A stretch of DNA of 64,000 bases from Kosakonia sp. SMBL-WEM22 (GTDB lineage Bacteria; Pseudomonadota; Gammaproteobacteria; Enterobacterales; Enterobacteriaceae). Under the pieces are notes generated by a model, which saw only the letters and a list, made by a program, of their open reading frames with translations, did no database searches and was not told the origin of the DNA. This document shows positions 47,504 to 59,528 of this stretch, in pieces; the first letter of the stretch is position 1, and the number at the start of each line of letters is the position of its first letter. Position numbers and translations under genes: made by a program. Where the stretch lies: positions 4,464,001-4,528,000 of the forward strand of contig NZ_CP051488.1 in NCBI RefSeq assembly GCF_014490785.1. The letters run 5' to 3'.

Positions 47504-47694
47504 TACGCACCCGCCTTCTCAGTCAGTAAAGTCTTAACGCGTGCGACATCACGACGCACTTGCTTCAACAGGTGAGTCTGTTGCAGCTGGCCACTCGCAG
47601 CCTGCATACGCAGGTTGAACTGCTCGCGCAGCAGGTTAAGCAGCTCGGTGTTCAGCTCTTCAACGCTCTTTTCACGCAGCTCTTTTGCTTTCAT
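47503..47694 (-). CDS. rpmC: 50S ribosomal protein L29
   Basis: A 63-residue two-helix protein, [19 protein letters not shown]; near the tunnel exit and trigger-factor/SRP docking site. Overlaps rplP and rpsQ by one base each. Confidence 0.99.
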
Positions 47695-48104
47695 TACATC
47701 ACCGTCTTAGTTACAAAGGTGGTTTTAATCGGCAGTTTTGCTGCTGCCAGCTCGAAGGCTTCACGGGCCAGCTCTTCCGGAACACCGTCCATTTCGTACA
47801 GGACTTTACCCGGCTGAATCAAGGCAACCCAATACTCCACGTTACCTTTACCTTTACCCATACGAACTTCCAGCGGCTTCTCGGTGATCGGCTTGTCCGG
47901 GAATACACGGATCCAGATCTTACCCTGACGCTTAACAGCACGAGTCATAGCACGACGTGCTGCTTCGATTTGACGAGCGGTCAGACGACCACGGCCAACA
48001 GCTTTCAGACCGTAAGTGCCGAAGCTCACATCCGTGCCCTGCGCGAGACCACGGTTGCGGCCTTTGTGCACTTTACGGAATTTTGTACGCTTTGGTTGTA
48101 ACAT
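47694..48104 (-). CDS. rplP: 50S ribosomal protein L16
   Basis: A 136-residue protein, [20 protein letters not shown]; it positions A-site tRNA. Arg81-type hydroxylation occurs in E. coli (by RoxA), and the surrounding segment [15 protein letters not shown] is conserved here. Confidence 0.99.
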
Positions 48105-48116
48105 CAGCGACGCTCC

Positions 48117-49168
<1,052 letters not shown>

Positions 49169-49182
49169 CTCTTCCTCCTACC

Positions 49183-49461
49183 TTATTTCTTCTTCGCTTT
49201 TTTATCAGCAGCATGGCCGCGATAAGTACGAGTCGGTGCGAATTCACCCAGTTTGTGACCGACCATTTCGTCGGAAACAAATACCGGAACGTGCTGACGA
49301 CCATTATGGACAGCGATGGTCAAACCGATCATGTTAGGAAAGATCGTTGAACGACGGGACCAAGTGCGCAGGGGCTTCTTGTCTCCGCTTTCCACCGCTT
49401 TCTCTACCTTCTTCAGCAAGTGCAGGTCAATAAAAGGACCTTTCTTGAGAGAACGTGGCAT
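49183..49461 (-). CDS. rpsS: 30S ribosomal protein S19
   Basis: A 92-residue head protein, [18 protein letters not shown], with conserved [15 protein letters not shown]. Confidence 0.99.
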
Positions 49462-49477
49462 GGCTTATCCTCTAAAA

Positions 49478-50299
49478 TTATTTGCTACGGCGACGTACGA
49501 TGAATTTATCAGTACGCTTGTTGCTGCGGGTCTTCTTACCTTTGGTCTGAACCCCCCACGGAGTTACCGGGTGCTTACCAAAGTTACGACCTTCACCACC
49601 ACCATGTGGGTGGTCGACCGGGTTCATCGCAGTACCGCGAACGGTAGGACGAACACCACGCCAGCGTGCAGCACCTGCTTTACCCAGAACGCGCAGCATA
49701 TGCTCAGCATTGCCAACTTCGCCCAGAGTTGCGCGGCAGTCTGCTTCTACTTTACGCATTTCACCAGAGCGCAGACGCAGGGTGACATAAGCACCATCGC
49801 GAGCAACGATCTGAACGTAAGTACCAGCGGAACGAGCCAGCTGACCGCCTTTACCTGGTTTCATTTCTACGTTATGAACGGTAGAACCAACCGGGATATT
49901 GCGCATCGGCAGGGTGTTACCTGCTTTGATTGCAGCATCAACGCCAGACTGAATCTGGTCGCCAGCTTTCAGGCCTTTCGGGGCCAGGATGTAACGGCGC
50001 TCGCCGTCTTTGTACAGAACCAGCGCGATGTTCGCGGAACGGTTCGGATCGTACTCAAGACGTTCAACAACTGCCGGGATACCATCTTTGTTGCGTTTAA
50101 AGTCAACAATACGGTAAGCCTGCTTGTGGCCACCACCGATATGACGAGTGGTGATACGGCCATTGTTGTTACGACCACCGGATTTGCTGTTTTTTTCCAG
50201 CAACGGAGCAAAAGGTTTGCCCTTGTGCAGCTCAGGGTTAACCACTTTAACTACGTGGCGACGACCCGGAGATGTCGGTTTACATTTAACAACTGCCAT
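49478..50299 (-). CDS. rplB: 50S ribosomal protein L2
   Basis: A 273-residue protein close to the peptidyl-transferase centre; the conserved segment MNPVDHPHGGGEGR with its essential His is present. Follows rplW by 17 bases. Confidence 0.99.
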   Translation of the reverse strand: MAVVKCKPTSPGRRHVVKVVNPELHKGKPFAPLLEKNSKSGGRNNNGRITTRHIGGGHKQAYRIVDFKRNKDGIPAVVERLEYDPNRSANIALVLYKDGERRYILAPKGLKAGDQIQSGVDAAIKAGNTLPMRNIPVGSTVHNVEMKPGKGGQLARSAGTYVQIVARDGAYVTLRLRSGEMRKVEADCRATLGEVGNAEHMLRVLGKAGAARWRGVRPTVRGTAMNPVDHPHGGGEGRNFGKHPVTPWGVQTKGKKTRSNKRTDKFIVRRRSK

Positions 50300-50316
50300 T
50301 GTATTACTCCTCCGAC

Positions 50317-50619
50317 TTACTCAGCGCCGCCAACGAAGTCCAGATTCTGGCCTTCTTTAAGGGTGACGTAAGCTTTTTTCCAGTCGCTACGACGACCGAT
50401 ACGCTGTCCGTGACGTTTAACTTTCCCTTTAACTACCAGGGTGTTAACGACTTCGACTTCGACTTCAAACAGTTTCTGCACAGCAGCTTTGATCTCTGCT
50501 TTGGTCGCGTCTTTTGCAACTTTGAGAACGATGGTGTTGGTTTTTTCCATCGCAGTAGACGCTTTTTCAGAAACGTGCGGTGCGCGCAGCACCTTCAGCA
50601 GACGTTCTTCACGAATCAT
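50317..50619 (-). CDS. rplW: 50S ribosomal protein L23
   Basis: A 100-residue tunnel-exit protein, [19 protein letters not shown], that binds trigger factor and SRP. Overlaps rplD by 4 bases. Confidence 0.99.
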
Positions 50620-51221
50620 GCCAGCATCTCCTCAACTTGCTTAACAGCATCAGCAGTCATTACGACTTTGTCGAAGGCGATCAGGCTAACCGGGTCGATA
50701 CCAGTCGCATCGCGTACGTCAACCTTGTGCAGGTTACGTGCGGCCAGGAACAGGTTCTCGTCCAGCTCACCGGTGATGATCAGCACATCTTCCAGAGCCA
50801 TGTCTTTCAGTTTCTGAGCAAGCAGCTTAGTTTTCGGCGCTTCCAGAGAGAACTGCTCGACAACGATCAGACGATCCTGACGTACCAGTTCGGACAGAAT
50901 GCTTTTCAGCGCGCCGCGGTACATCTTTTTGTTAACTTTTTGACTGTGGTCCTGCGGACGTGCAGCGAAGGTCACGCCACCAGAACGCCAGATCGGGCTC
51001 TTAACAGAACCTGAACGCGCACGGCCGGTGCCTTTCTGGCGCCACGGTTTTTTACCGGAACCAGTTACTTCAGCACGGGTCTTCTGAGCACGAGTACCCT
51101 GACGAGCACCAGCTGCATAAGCAACAACAACCTGGTGTACCAGCGCTTCGTTGAAGTCACGACCGAAGGTAGTTTCGGAAACAGTCAGCGCGCTCTGCGC
51201 GTCTTTCAATACTAATTCCAT
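50616..51221 (-). CDS. rplD: 50S ribosomal protein L4
   Basis: A 201-residue protein with the tunnel loop ([19 protein letters not shown]). It is also the autogenous regulator of the S10 operon, acting on its leader at transcription and translation. Confidence 0.99.
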
Positions 51222-51231
51222 TGCTATCTCC

Positions 51232-51861
51232 TCACGCCTTCACAGCTGGTTTAACGATCAGGTCGCTACCGGTTGCACCCGGGACAGCACCTTTAACCAG
51301 CAGCAGGTTGCGCTCAGCGTCAACACGTACTACGTCCAGGCTCTGAACGGTTACACGCTCATTACCCAGCTGACCTGCCATTTTCTTGCCCTTGAACACT
51401 TTGCCCGGAGTCTGGTTCTGACCGATAGAACCCGGAACGCGGTGGGACAGGGAGTTACCGTGAGTAGCGTCCTGGGTACGGAAGTTCCAGCGCTTAACGG
51501 TACCTGCGAAACCTTTACCTTTAGAGGTGCCAGTTACGTCAACTTTTTTAACTTCAGCAAACAGCTCAACGCTAATATCCTGACCTACGGAGAACTCTTC
51601 ACCGTCAGCCAGACGGAATTCCCACAGACCACGGCCAGCTTCTACGCCAGCTTTAGCGAAGTGACCCGCTTCCGGCTTGGTTACGCGGTTAGCTTTTTTA
51701 GCACCGGTGGTAACCTGGATAGCGCGGTAGCCGTCGTTAGCCAGATCTTTAACCTGAGTAACGCGGTTTGCTTCAACTTCGATTACGGTTACTGGGATAG
51801 AAACGCCATCTTCAGTGAAGATGCGGGTCATGCCCACTTTTTTACCGACTAAACCAATCAT
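51232..51861 (-). CDS. rplC: 50S ribosomal protein L3
   Basis: A 209-residue assembly protein, MIGLVGKKVGMTRIFTED, with the long loop GSIGQNQTPGKVFKGKKMAGQ near the A site containing the Gln methylated by PrmB in E. coli. Confidence 0.99.
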   Translation of the reverse strand: MIGLVGKKVGMTRIFTEDGVSIPVTVIEVEANRVTQVKDLANDGYRAIQVTTGAKKANRVTKPEAGHFAKAGVEAGRGLWEFRLADGEEFSVGQDISVELFAEVKKVDVTGTSKGKGFAGTVKRWNFRTQDATHGNSLSHRVPGSIGQNQTPGKVFKGKKMAGQLGNERVTVQSLDVVRVDAERNLLLVKGAVPGATGSDLIVKPAVKA

Positions 51862-51893
51862 TGTTTCAACCTCTCAATCGCTCGATGACCTGA

Positions 51894-52205
51894 TCAACCC
51901 AGGCTGATCTGCACGTCTACACCGGCAGCCAGATCCAGACGCATCAGAGCATCAACGGTTTTCTCGGTTGGCTCAACGATGTCAACCAGACGCTTATGAG
52001 TGCGGATTTCGTACTGATCGCGCGCATCTTTGTTGACGTGCGGAGAGATCAGTACGGTAAAGCGCTCTTTGCGGGTCGGCAGCGGGATCGGACCACGAAC
52101 TTGCGCACCAGTGCGCTTCGCAGTTTCGACGATTTCGGCGGTTGATTGATCGATCAGACGATGATCAAACGCTTTCAAGCGGATACGGATTCTTTGGTTC
52201 TGCAT
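51894..52205 (-). CDS. rpsJ: 30S ribosomal protein S10 / NusE
   Basis: A 103-residue protein, [17 protein letters not shown]; a head protein and, as NusE, a partner of NusB on boxA and of NusG. First gene of the S10 operon, behind the L4-regulated leader. Confidence 0.99.
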
Positions 52206-52406
52206 GAGACCAGAGCTCCAATTATTTATAGACGAAAATAATTACTCCTCACACCCATTACGATTGATGGGGGAGTGTAATCGTTCTTACGTAGCCCCCC
52301 GATTGGGAGCATTGTTAGCGGCAAAAATCGTCGCTATGGTTCAGATCGAACCAGCCGTCAATTACGACAAGCCCGCGCATTATACGTAAATCTGGCGCCA
52401 GCGCAA
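52206..52406 (-). promoter_or_regulatory. S10 operon promoter and L4-responsive leader
   Basis: On the minus strand TTGCGC (52406-52401), 16 bases, TATAAT (52384-52379) and a GC-rich start region predict a start near 52372 and a leader of about 167 bases. The leader contains the hairpins around CTCCCCCATCAATCG / CATTACGATTG-side and a TTTTT-less upper arm matching the E. coli S10 leader, in which L4 promotes NusA-dependent termination and blocks translation. Confidence 0.75.
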
Positions 52407-52582
52407 GTGCAGATTAGAAATTAAACAGCGGAGCATGTTGGCTCGCAAAGGATTTGTCGTCCTTTACATCACTCATAGAATCTCTGGAAAGCAGCGCGCA
52501 CTTCTCTCACCCTCCCCTTTCATTGTTCATCTCTATAACGCACGCTTATCAGCGGGTTGGTAACGCTGCAGGCAGGGACGCC

Positions 52583-53038
52583 ATGTTTTTTCTTATTATT
52601 TATATTGCACTAAACCTTCAGCTCGTCAGGTGTGATGTGCGATCAAGACTACTACCAGATTACTATACCTGCCCTCTTCTCTGGGCGGGCCTACTCTGGC
52701 ATTGCCTGTCGCGCACTGATTTCCTGAACGATGCGGTGTTCGGCGCAATTGCCGGGTATACAAGTTTTGCTGCGGTTTACTGGGGATATCGATTGTTGCG
52801 TGGCCATGAAGGATTAGGATATGGCGATGTGAAATATCTTGCAGCGCTCGGCGCGTGGCATGGCTGGGCTTCTCTTCCTGCTCTGGTGTTTTATGCCGCG
52901 CTGTTTGCCTGCTGCGCTGTGGCTTTCACGCTTTGCCGGCAGGGTAAACTGCAGGTAATAAAAAACCCGCTGCCGTTTGGACCTTTCCTCGCAGCAGCGG
53001 GTTTCGTGGTGGGTTACCCCACGCTAATACGGTTTTAA
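52583..53038 (+). CDS. gspO: Short type IV prepilin peptidase (catalytic domain only)
   Basis: The 151-residue product matches only the C-terminal A24 aspartyl-peptidase part of GspO/PilD: several membrane helices and both catalytic aspartates, Asp18 in RCDVRSRLLPD and Asp82 in GLGYGDVKYLAALGAW. The N-terminal methyltransferase part with its CxxC pairs is missing, and E. coli GspO (225 residues) is longer. The frame is open upstream to 52454, but the ATG at 52583 follows an AGGGA site. It lies between rpsJ and bfr as gspO does in E. coli, with no type II secretion genes nearby. Its last four bases overlap bfr. It may process few or no substrates; symbol by position and family. Confidence 0.85.
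   Translation: MFFLIIYIALNLQLVRCDVRSRLLPDYYTCPLLWAGLLWHCLSRTDFLNDAVFGAIAGYTSFAAVYWGYRLLRGHEGLGYGDVKYLAALGAWHGWASLPALVFYAALFACCAVAFTLCRQGKLQVIKNPLPFGPFLAAAGFVVGYPTLIRF
52958..53005 (-). terminator. bfr terminator inside the convergent peptidase gene
   Basis: On the minus strand AACCCGCTGC (53003-52994) pairs with GCAGCGGGTT (52973-52964) across a 20-base loop and is followed by TTTTATT, 32 bases after the bfr stop. It lies wholly within the 3' coding part of the plus-strand gene. Confidence 0.8.
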
Positions 53039-53511
53039 TCTTCGACTTTGATCTGAGACTGAAGGTAATTCTGCATACCCAGTTTAGCGATCAGATCCAG
53101 TTCGGTTTCCAGCCAGTCAATGTGGTGCTCTTCGTCAGCAAGAATTTTGATCATCATATCGCGGCTGACATAGTCATGGATGCTGTCAGCATAGGCGATC
53201 GCTTCACGCAGATCTCTAGCGCCTTCCAGCTCCAGACGCAGGTCTGATTGCAGCATCTCTTCAACGTCTTCACCAATGCCGAGTTTGCCAAGATCCTGCA
53301 AGTTCGGGATCCCTTCAAGAAACAGAATACGCTCGATATACAAATCGGCGTGTTTCATTTCATCAATGGATTCATGGTATTCGACGTCATTGAGGCGGGT
53401 CAGCCCCCAGTTTTTGAACATCCTCGCATGGAGAAAGTATTGGTTGATTGCGACAAGCTCATTTCCCAATAATTTATTGAGATAATTTATGATTTTAACA
53501 TCACCTTTCAT
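53035..53511 (-). CDS. bfr: Bacterioferritin
   Basis: A 158-residue ferritin-like four-helix protein, assembled as a 24-mer that stores iron as ferric mineral. Haem-ligand Met52 (IDEMKHADL) and the di-iron ligands Glu18, Glu51, His54 (and later Glu94, Glu127, His130 region EEHHIDWLE) are conserved. It lies 72 bases after bfd, with which it works: Bfd reduces it to release iron. Confidence 0.98.
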   Translation of the reverse strand: MKGDVKIINYLNKLLGNELVAINQYFLHARMFKNWGLTRLNDVEYHESIDEMKHADLYIERILFLEGIPNLQDLGKLGIGEDVEEMLQSDLRLELEGARDLREAIAYADSIHDYVSRDMMIKILADEEHHIDWLETELDLIAKLGMQNYLQSQIKVED

Positions 53512-53583
53512 TATGTAGTCCCTCCGCTTCCACTCATTGAAGCGTAGATGGGGCTACAGGGATGTCAAAAAAAAGATAGAGCC

Positions 53584-53778
53584 TCAGGCAATCTCTTTGT
53601 ATTCCGGCATCTGGGTCAACTCATCCTGCATGATGTCGCGAGCGGCGCGGATGCATTTACCACACTGATTACCTACCGGAATAAACTTGCGGAGCTGCTG
53701 AAATGATTGAGGGTGAAACTGGCGCACAGCCTGGCGAATTTTTTTATCACTTACACCGTTACACAAACAAACGTACAT
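53584..53778 (-). CDS. bfd: Bacterioferritin-associated ferredoxin
   Basis: A 64-residue [2Fe-2S] protein with the four ligands Cys4, Cys6, Cys39 and Cys42 (CLC and CGKC). It docks on Bfr and passes electrons to the haem to mobilise Fe(II). Upstream lies a Fur-box candidate, fitting derepression in iron starvation. Confidence 0.97.
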   Translation of the reverse strand: MYVCLCNGVSDKKIRQAVRQFHPQSFQQLRKFIPVGNQCGKCIRAARDIMQDELTQMPEYKEIA

Positions 53779-53814
53779 GGATGACTCCCGTTCACTTAAT
53801 GCGCAAAGTGTAAA

Positions 53815-53829
53815 TGAGAATGGTTATGA
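53815..53829. promoter_or_regulatory. Fur-box candidate upstream of bfd
   Basis: TGAGAAT-G-GTTATGA fits the 7-1-7 Fur consensus TGATAAT-N-ATTATCA with three mismatches, about 37 bases upstream of the bfd ATG, a position that would overlap the promoter. Confidence 0.6.
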
Positions 53830-53907
53830 TTACAACAGAGGAAGCGTAAGGGATTTAGCAGCGAAGTGTTAATAGCTGTAAGTGAGAAGTGGTCAAAGAG
53901 CAGGCAA

Positions 53908-53934
53908 CAAAAAGGGCACCGAAGTGCCCTTTTA
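53908..53934 (-). terminator. Terminator after tuf (end of the str operon)
   Basis: AAAAGGGCAC-TTCG-GTGCCCTTTTT on the minus strand (53933-53909), a UUCG-capped stem with T-run, 17 bases past the tuf stop. Confidence 0.9.
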
Positions 53935-53951
53935 AATTCAAAGCTAATGAA

Positions 53952-55136
53952 TTAGCCCAGAACTTTTGCTACAACGCCCGCGCCAACGGTACGGCCGCCT
54001 TCACGGATTGCGAAACGCAGACCATCGTCCATCGCGATCGGGTGAATCAGGGTAACAACCATTTTGATGTTGTCGCCCGGCATTACCATCTCAACGCCTT
54101 CCGGCAGTTCGATGGTGCCAGTCACGTCAGTTGTACGGAAGTAGAACTGCGGACGGTAGCCTTTGAAGAACGGAGTGTGACGGCCGCCTTCGTCTTTGGA
54201 CAGGATGTACACTTCAGATTCGAATTTGGTGTGCGGCTTGATGGAACCCGGCTTAGCCAGTACCTGACCACGTTCGATTTCTTCACGTTTGATACCACGC
54301 AGCAGAACACCAACGTTCTCACCAGCACGGCCTTCGTCCAGCAGTTTGCGGAACATTTCAACGCCGGTACAGGTAGATTTCGCGGTGTCTTTGATACCAA
54401 CGATTTCAACTTCTTCACCAACTTTGATGATACCGCGCTCTACACGACCGGTAACAACGGTACCACGACCGGAGATGGAGAATACGTCTTCGATCGGCAG
54501 CAGGAACGGCTTGTCAATCGCGCGCTCTGGTTCCGGGATGTAGGAATCCAGGTAGCCAGCCAGCTCGATGATTTTCTCTTCCCACTGAGCTTCGCCTTCC
54601 AGCGCTTTCAGTGCAGAACCACGAACGATCGGAGTGTCGTCGCCCGGGAAGTCGTACTGAGACAGCAGCTCACGCACTTCCATCTCAACCAGTTCCAGCA
54701 GCTCTTCGTCATCAACCATGTCACATTTGTTCAGGAACACGATGATGAACGGAACGCCTACCTGACGACCCAGCAGGATGTGCTCACGGGTCTGCGGCAT
54801 CGGGCCGTCAGTCGCAGCAACAACCAGGATCGCGCCGTCCATCTGCGCAGCACCGGTGATCATGTTTTTAACATAGTCGGCGTGGCCCGGGCAGTCTACG
54901 TGCGCGTAGTGGCGAGTCGGGGTGTCATATTCAACGTGAGAGGTGTTGATGGTGATACCACGAGCTTTTTCTTCCGGCGCGTTATCGATCTGGTCGAATG
55001 CGCGAGCAGCACCGCCGTAGGTCTTAGCCAGTACGGTGGTGATTGCAGCGGTCAGAGTAGTTTTACCATGGTCAACGTGGCCGATTGTGCCGACGTTGAC
55101 GTGCGGTTTTGTACGTTCAAATTTTTCTTTAGACAC
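53952..55136 (-). CDS. tuf: Elongation factor Tu
   Basis: EF-Tu delivers aminoacyl-tRNA to the ribosome. The 394-residue product starts with GTG at 55136 (SKEKFERTKPHVN), with G1 GHVDHGKTT, G3 DCPGHADYV, G4 NKCDMVDD and the domain II/III tRNA-binding regions. This is the str-operon copy (tufA position). It differs from E. coli by few residues, such as PFIIVF and KDTAKS. The frame is open to 55181 but homology fixes the GTG. The second tuf copy, if any, lies outside. Confidence 0.98.
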   Translation of the reverse strand: MSKEKFERTKPHVNVGTIGHVDHGKTTLTAAITTVLAKTYGGAARAFDQIDNAPEEKARGITINTSHVEYDTPTRHYAHVDCPGHADYVKNMITGAAQMDGAILVVAATDGPMPQTREHILLGRQVGVPFIIVFLNKCDMVDDEELLELVEMEVRELLSQYDFPGDDTPIVRGSALKALEGEAQWEEKIIELAGYLDSYIPEPERAIDKPFLLPIEDVFSISGRGTVVTGRVERGIIKVGEEVEIVGIKDTAKSTCTGVEMFRKLLDEGRAGENVGVLLRGIKREEIERGQVLAKPGSIKPHTKFESEVYILSKDEGGRHTPFFKGYRPQFYFRTTDVTGTIELPEGVEMVMPGDNIKMVVTLIHPIAMDDGLRFAIREGGRTVGAGVVAKVLG

Positions 55137-55206
55137 GGCTTTATTCCTTACTATAGTGCTCTCCCTCAATGGAGAGAGCACGGGACTTTGGTTTTAACCC
55201 TGCGGC

Positions 55207-57321
<2,115 letters not shown>

Positions 57322-57421
57322 TTGATTCCTCGTTTGTGTCTTTTAGGCGTTCAGAATTAAGTTGCCAAACGGCGGGCGACTTACTTGAAGCGCCCGCCAG
57401 TTGACTAGAACTCCGAAGGGA

Positions 57422-57892
57422 TTACCAACGGTAGTGTGCGAACGCCTTGTTGGCTTCGGCCATACGGTGAACGTCTTCACGTTTCTTAACTGCAGTACCT
57501 TTGTTGTCTGCAGCATCGGAAAGTTCGTTCGCCAGGCGCAGAGCCATGGATTTATCACCGCGTTTACGAGCAGCTTCAACGATCCAACGCATTGCCAGGG
57601 CATTACGACGAACCGGACGAACTTCAACCGGAACCTGATAAGTAGAACCACCAACGCGGCGAGACTTAACTTCGACAGTCGGGCGCACGTTTTCGAGAGC
57701 TACTTCGAAAGCTTCCAGTTCATTTTTACCAGAGCGCTGAGCCAGGGTCTCCAGCGCGCTGTATACGATTGCTTCTGCAGTAGATTTTTTACCGTCTACC
57801 ATCAGGATATTTACAAATTTAGCCAGCAGTTCTGATCCGAACTTAGGATCCGGCAGAATTTTACGCTGACCAATAACACGACGACGTGGCAT
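57422..57892 (-). CDS. rpsG: 30S ribosomal protein S7
   Basis: A 156-residue head assembly protein, MPRRRVIGQRKILPDPKF. In E. coli S7 also represses str-operon translation by binding the rpsL-rpsG intercistronic RNA. The C-terminus ends at Trp in the ANKAFAHYRW form, 156 residues. Confidence 0.98.
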   Translation of the reverse strand: MPRRRVIGQRKILPDPKFGSELLAKFVNILMVDGKKSTAEAIVYSALETLAQRSGKNELEAFEVALENVRPTVEVKSRRVGGSTYQVPVEVRPVRRNALAMRWIVEAARKRGDKSMALRLANELSDAADNKGTAVKKREDVHRMAEANKAFAHYRW

Positions 57893-57988
57893 GGAAATAC
57901 TCCGTTGTTAATTCAGGATTGTCCAAAACTCTAAGAGTTTAGTGTGACATTAAGTTAAAACAGTTTGGCCTTACTTAACGGAGAACCA
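57893..57988 (-). promoter_or_regulatory. rpsL-rpsG intercistronic region (expected S7 operator)
   Basis: 96 bases between the S12 stop and the S7 start. This is where S7 binds in E. coli to regulate coupled translation. The exact S7-binding fold was not traced, so the call rests on position and family. Confidence 0.45.
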
Positions 57989-58363
57989 TTAAGCCTTAGG
58001 ACGTTTCACGCCATACTTGGAGCGAGATTGCTTACGGTCTTTAACACCAGAGCAGTCAAGCGCGCCACGAACGGTATGGTAACGAACACCCGGAAGGTCT
58101 TTAACACGACCGCCACGGATCAGGATCACGGAGTGCTCCTGCAGGTTGTGACCTTCACCACCGATGTAGGAAGTCACTTCGAAACCGTTGGTTAAACGAA
58201 CACGGCAAACTTTACGCAGTGCGGAGTTCGGTTTTTTAGGGGTGGTGGTATATACACGAGTACATACGCCACGTTTTTGCGGGCATGCTTCCAGCGCCGG
58301 CACGTTGCTTTTCGCAACTTTGCGGGCGCGTGGTTTGCGTACCAGCTGGTTAACTGTTGCCAT
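57989..58363 (-). CDS. rpsL: 30S ribosomal protein S12
   Basis: A 124-residue decoding-centre protein. The streptomycin-resistance positions are wild type: Lys43 in TTTPKKPNSALRK and Lys88 in GGRVKDLPG (numbered with Met1). The Asp89 methylthiolation site in VKDLPGVRY is present. First gene of the str operon. Confidence 0.99.
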   Translation of the reverse strand: MATVNQLVRKPRARKVAKSNVPALEACPQKRGVCTRVYTTTPKKPNSALRKVCRVRLTNGFEVTSYIGGEGHNLQEHSVILIRGGRVKDLPGVRYHTVRGALDCSGVKDRKQSRSKYGVKRPKA

Positions 58364-58413
58364 TAAATAGCTCCTGGTTTTAGCTTTTGCTTCGTAAACA
58401 CGTAATAAAACGG

Positions 58414-58466
58414 CCTCATATAATATGAGGACGCAGAATTTTATGGCTGTGCTTAAAAGGTGTCAA
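58414..58466 (-). promoter_or_regulatory. str operon promoter and leader hairpin
   Basis: TTGACA (58466-58461), 17 bases, TAAAAT (58443-58438) on the minus strand form a strong sigma-70 promoter with start near 58430. An 8-bp palindrome CCTCATAT-ATATGAGG (58414-58430) lies at the very start of the leader. The rpsL ATG is about 65 bases downstream. Confidence 0.85.
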
Positions 58467-58488
58467 GAAATATACAGCGATCCCTGCA

Positions 58489-58776
58489 TTACCAGTTCAG
58501 CTGAACGGCGTTTTTCACCGCCAGGCTAACGAAATCAGTATAGCTAACGCTGACGGCGCTGCGCGAAATTTGAGCAGAGAGACCGCGCGCGTCAACATCC
58601 TCTTTCAGCACATGCAGCGTTATGGGGGCATTGAGCAGTAATTCAACGAACGGCGAACCATTAAGAGCAGCAAGCACCCCGTCCGAGAGCAGTAACAGAT
58701 CGTCACCGGGGCGCAGGACGCGCAGCAGCGCCGTCATATCGCACTGCCAGGGTGAGCGGGATAGAGTTAGCAGCAT
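58489..58776 (-). CDS. tusB: tRNA 2-thiouridine relay protein TusB
   Basis: A 95-residue DsrH-family subunit of the TusBCD complex that relays sulfur from IscS/TusA to TusE and MnmA for s2U34 in Lys, Glu and Gln tRNAs. It is last in yheO-tusD-tusC-tusB and 6 bases after tusC. It ends just before the str promoter. Confidence 0.94.
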   Translation of the reverse strand: MLLTLSRSPWQCDMTALLRVLRPGDDLLLLSDGVLAALNGSPFVELLLNAPITLHVLKEDVDARGLSAQISRSAVSVSYTDFVSLAVKNAVQLNW

Positions 58777-58782
58777 AAGACC

Positions 58783-59142
58783 TCAAAAATTGAGCACGAC
58801 GGAGTATTGCTCAAGTTGCTCGCGCAGCGCCTCCGGCTCCAGGCTCTGAGCAGGTAAGACAAACGCCCTCTCCTCGCCAAGGCCTCGTTCACGCAGGGAA
58901 GCGGCACACAGCCAGATCTCCTCAACATCGTAGAGCGGCAACACTTTGAAGGTTGCAATGTAGTCGCGCGCCAGGATCTTGCCCGGCTGCTGGTTAGGCA
59001 GCAGTTGCAGCACGCCATCGCCGATAAAAAAGAGGCCTATCTCTTCTGTTAACGCGGAGGTAGCTAGCACCGCGTCCAGCCCCTCACGTCCGGATGAAGA
59101 GCCGTGCGGCGAGGAGGAGAAAACAAAGGCGATTCGCTTCAT
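58783..59142 (-). CDS. tusC: tRNA 2-thiouridine relay protein TusC
   Basis: A 119-residue DsrF-family subunit, MKRIAFVFSSSPHGSSSGREGLD. It has a cysteine in IWLCAASLRERG but the relay cysteine is in TusD. Overlaps tusD by one base. Confidence 0.94.
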   Translation of the reverse strand: MKRIAFVFSSSPHGSSSGREGLDAVLATSALTEEIGLFFIGDGVLQLLPNQQPGKILARDYIATFKVLPLYDVEEIWLCAASLRERGLGEERAFVLPAQSLEPEALREQLEQYSVVLNF

Positions 59143-59528
59143 CAGAACTGTACCACTCTGTCACAGGTCAGCGCCGCTTCAGCCAGTGCGCCGAGACCGG
59201 TAAGTGAAAATCCTGCCTGCAGATTAGCCCCCGCTAATGTCAGCCGCGAAGCCTCACTCTCATCGACCACGCCACGGCGCAACGCCGCCGCTACGCAGAT
59301 ATGCAACTCAACCTGCTGCTCAGCATGCAAACGCTGCCAGGCGCGCACAAGATCAAACTCGTCGCTGGCGGGGGCAGTCAACGCGTTCGCGTTACTCACC
59401 CCTTCCCGGTAGAAGAAGACGCTTACGAGCGTATGTCCCGCTTCCAGTAGGGCAAGTGCGAATTGATAAGCGCTGCTTGCCTGCTGCGTGCCGTAGGCCG
59501 GGCCAGTGACCATCAACGCAAAACGCAT
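59142..59528 (-). CDS. tusD: tRNA 2-thiouridine relay protein TusD
   Basis: A 128-residue DsrE-family subunit with the sulfur-accepting Cys78 in VELHICVAAALRRGV. Overlaps both yheO and tusC by one base, so the four genes are translationally coupled. Confidence 0.95.
   Translation of the reverse strand: MRFALMVTGPAYGTQQASSAYQFALALLEAGHTLVSVFFYREGVSNANALTAPASDEFDLVRAWQRLHAEQQVELHICVAAALRRGVVDESEASRLTLAGANLQAGFSLTGLGALAEAALTCDRVVQF

Noticed and set aside
49316..50371. A 351-codon open frame antisense to rplB and rpsS
   Set aside because: A shadow of highly expressed ribosomal protein genes; composition is Thr/Asn-rich nonsense-like sequence.
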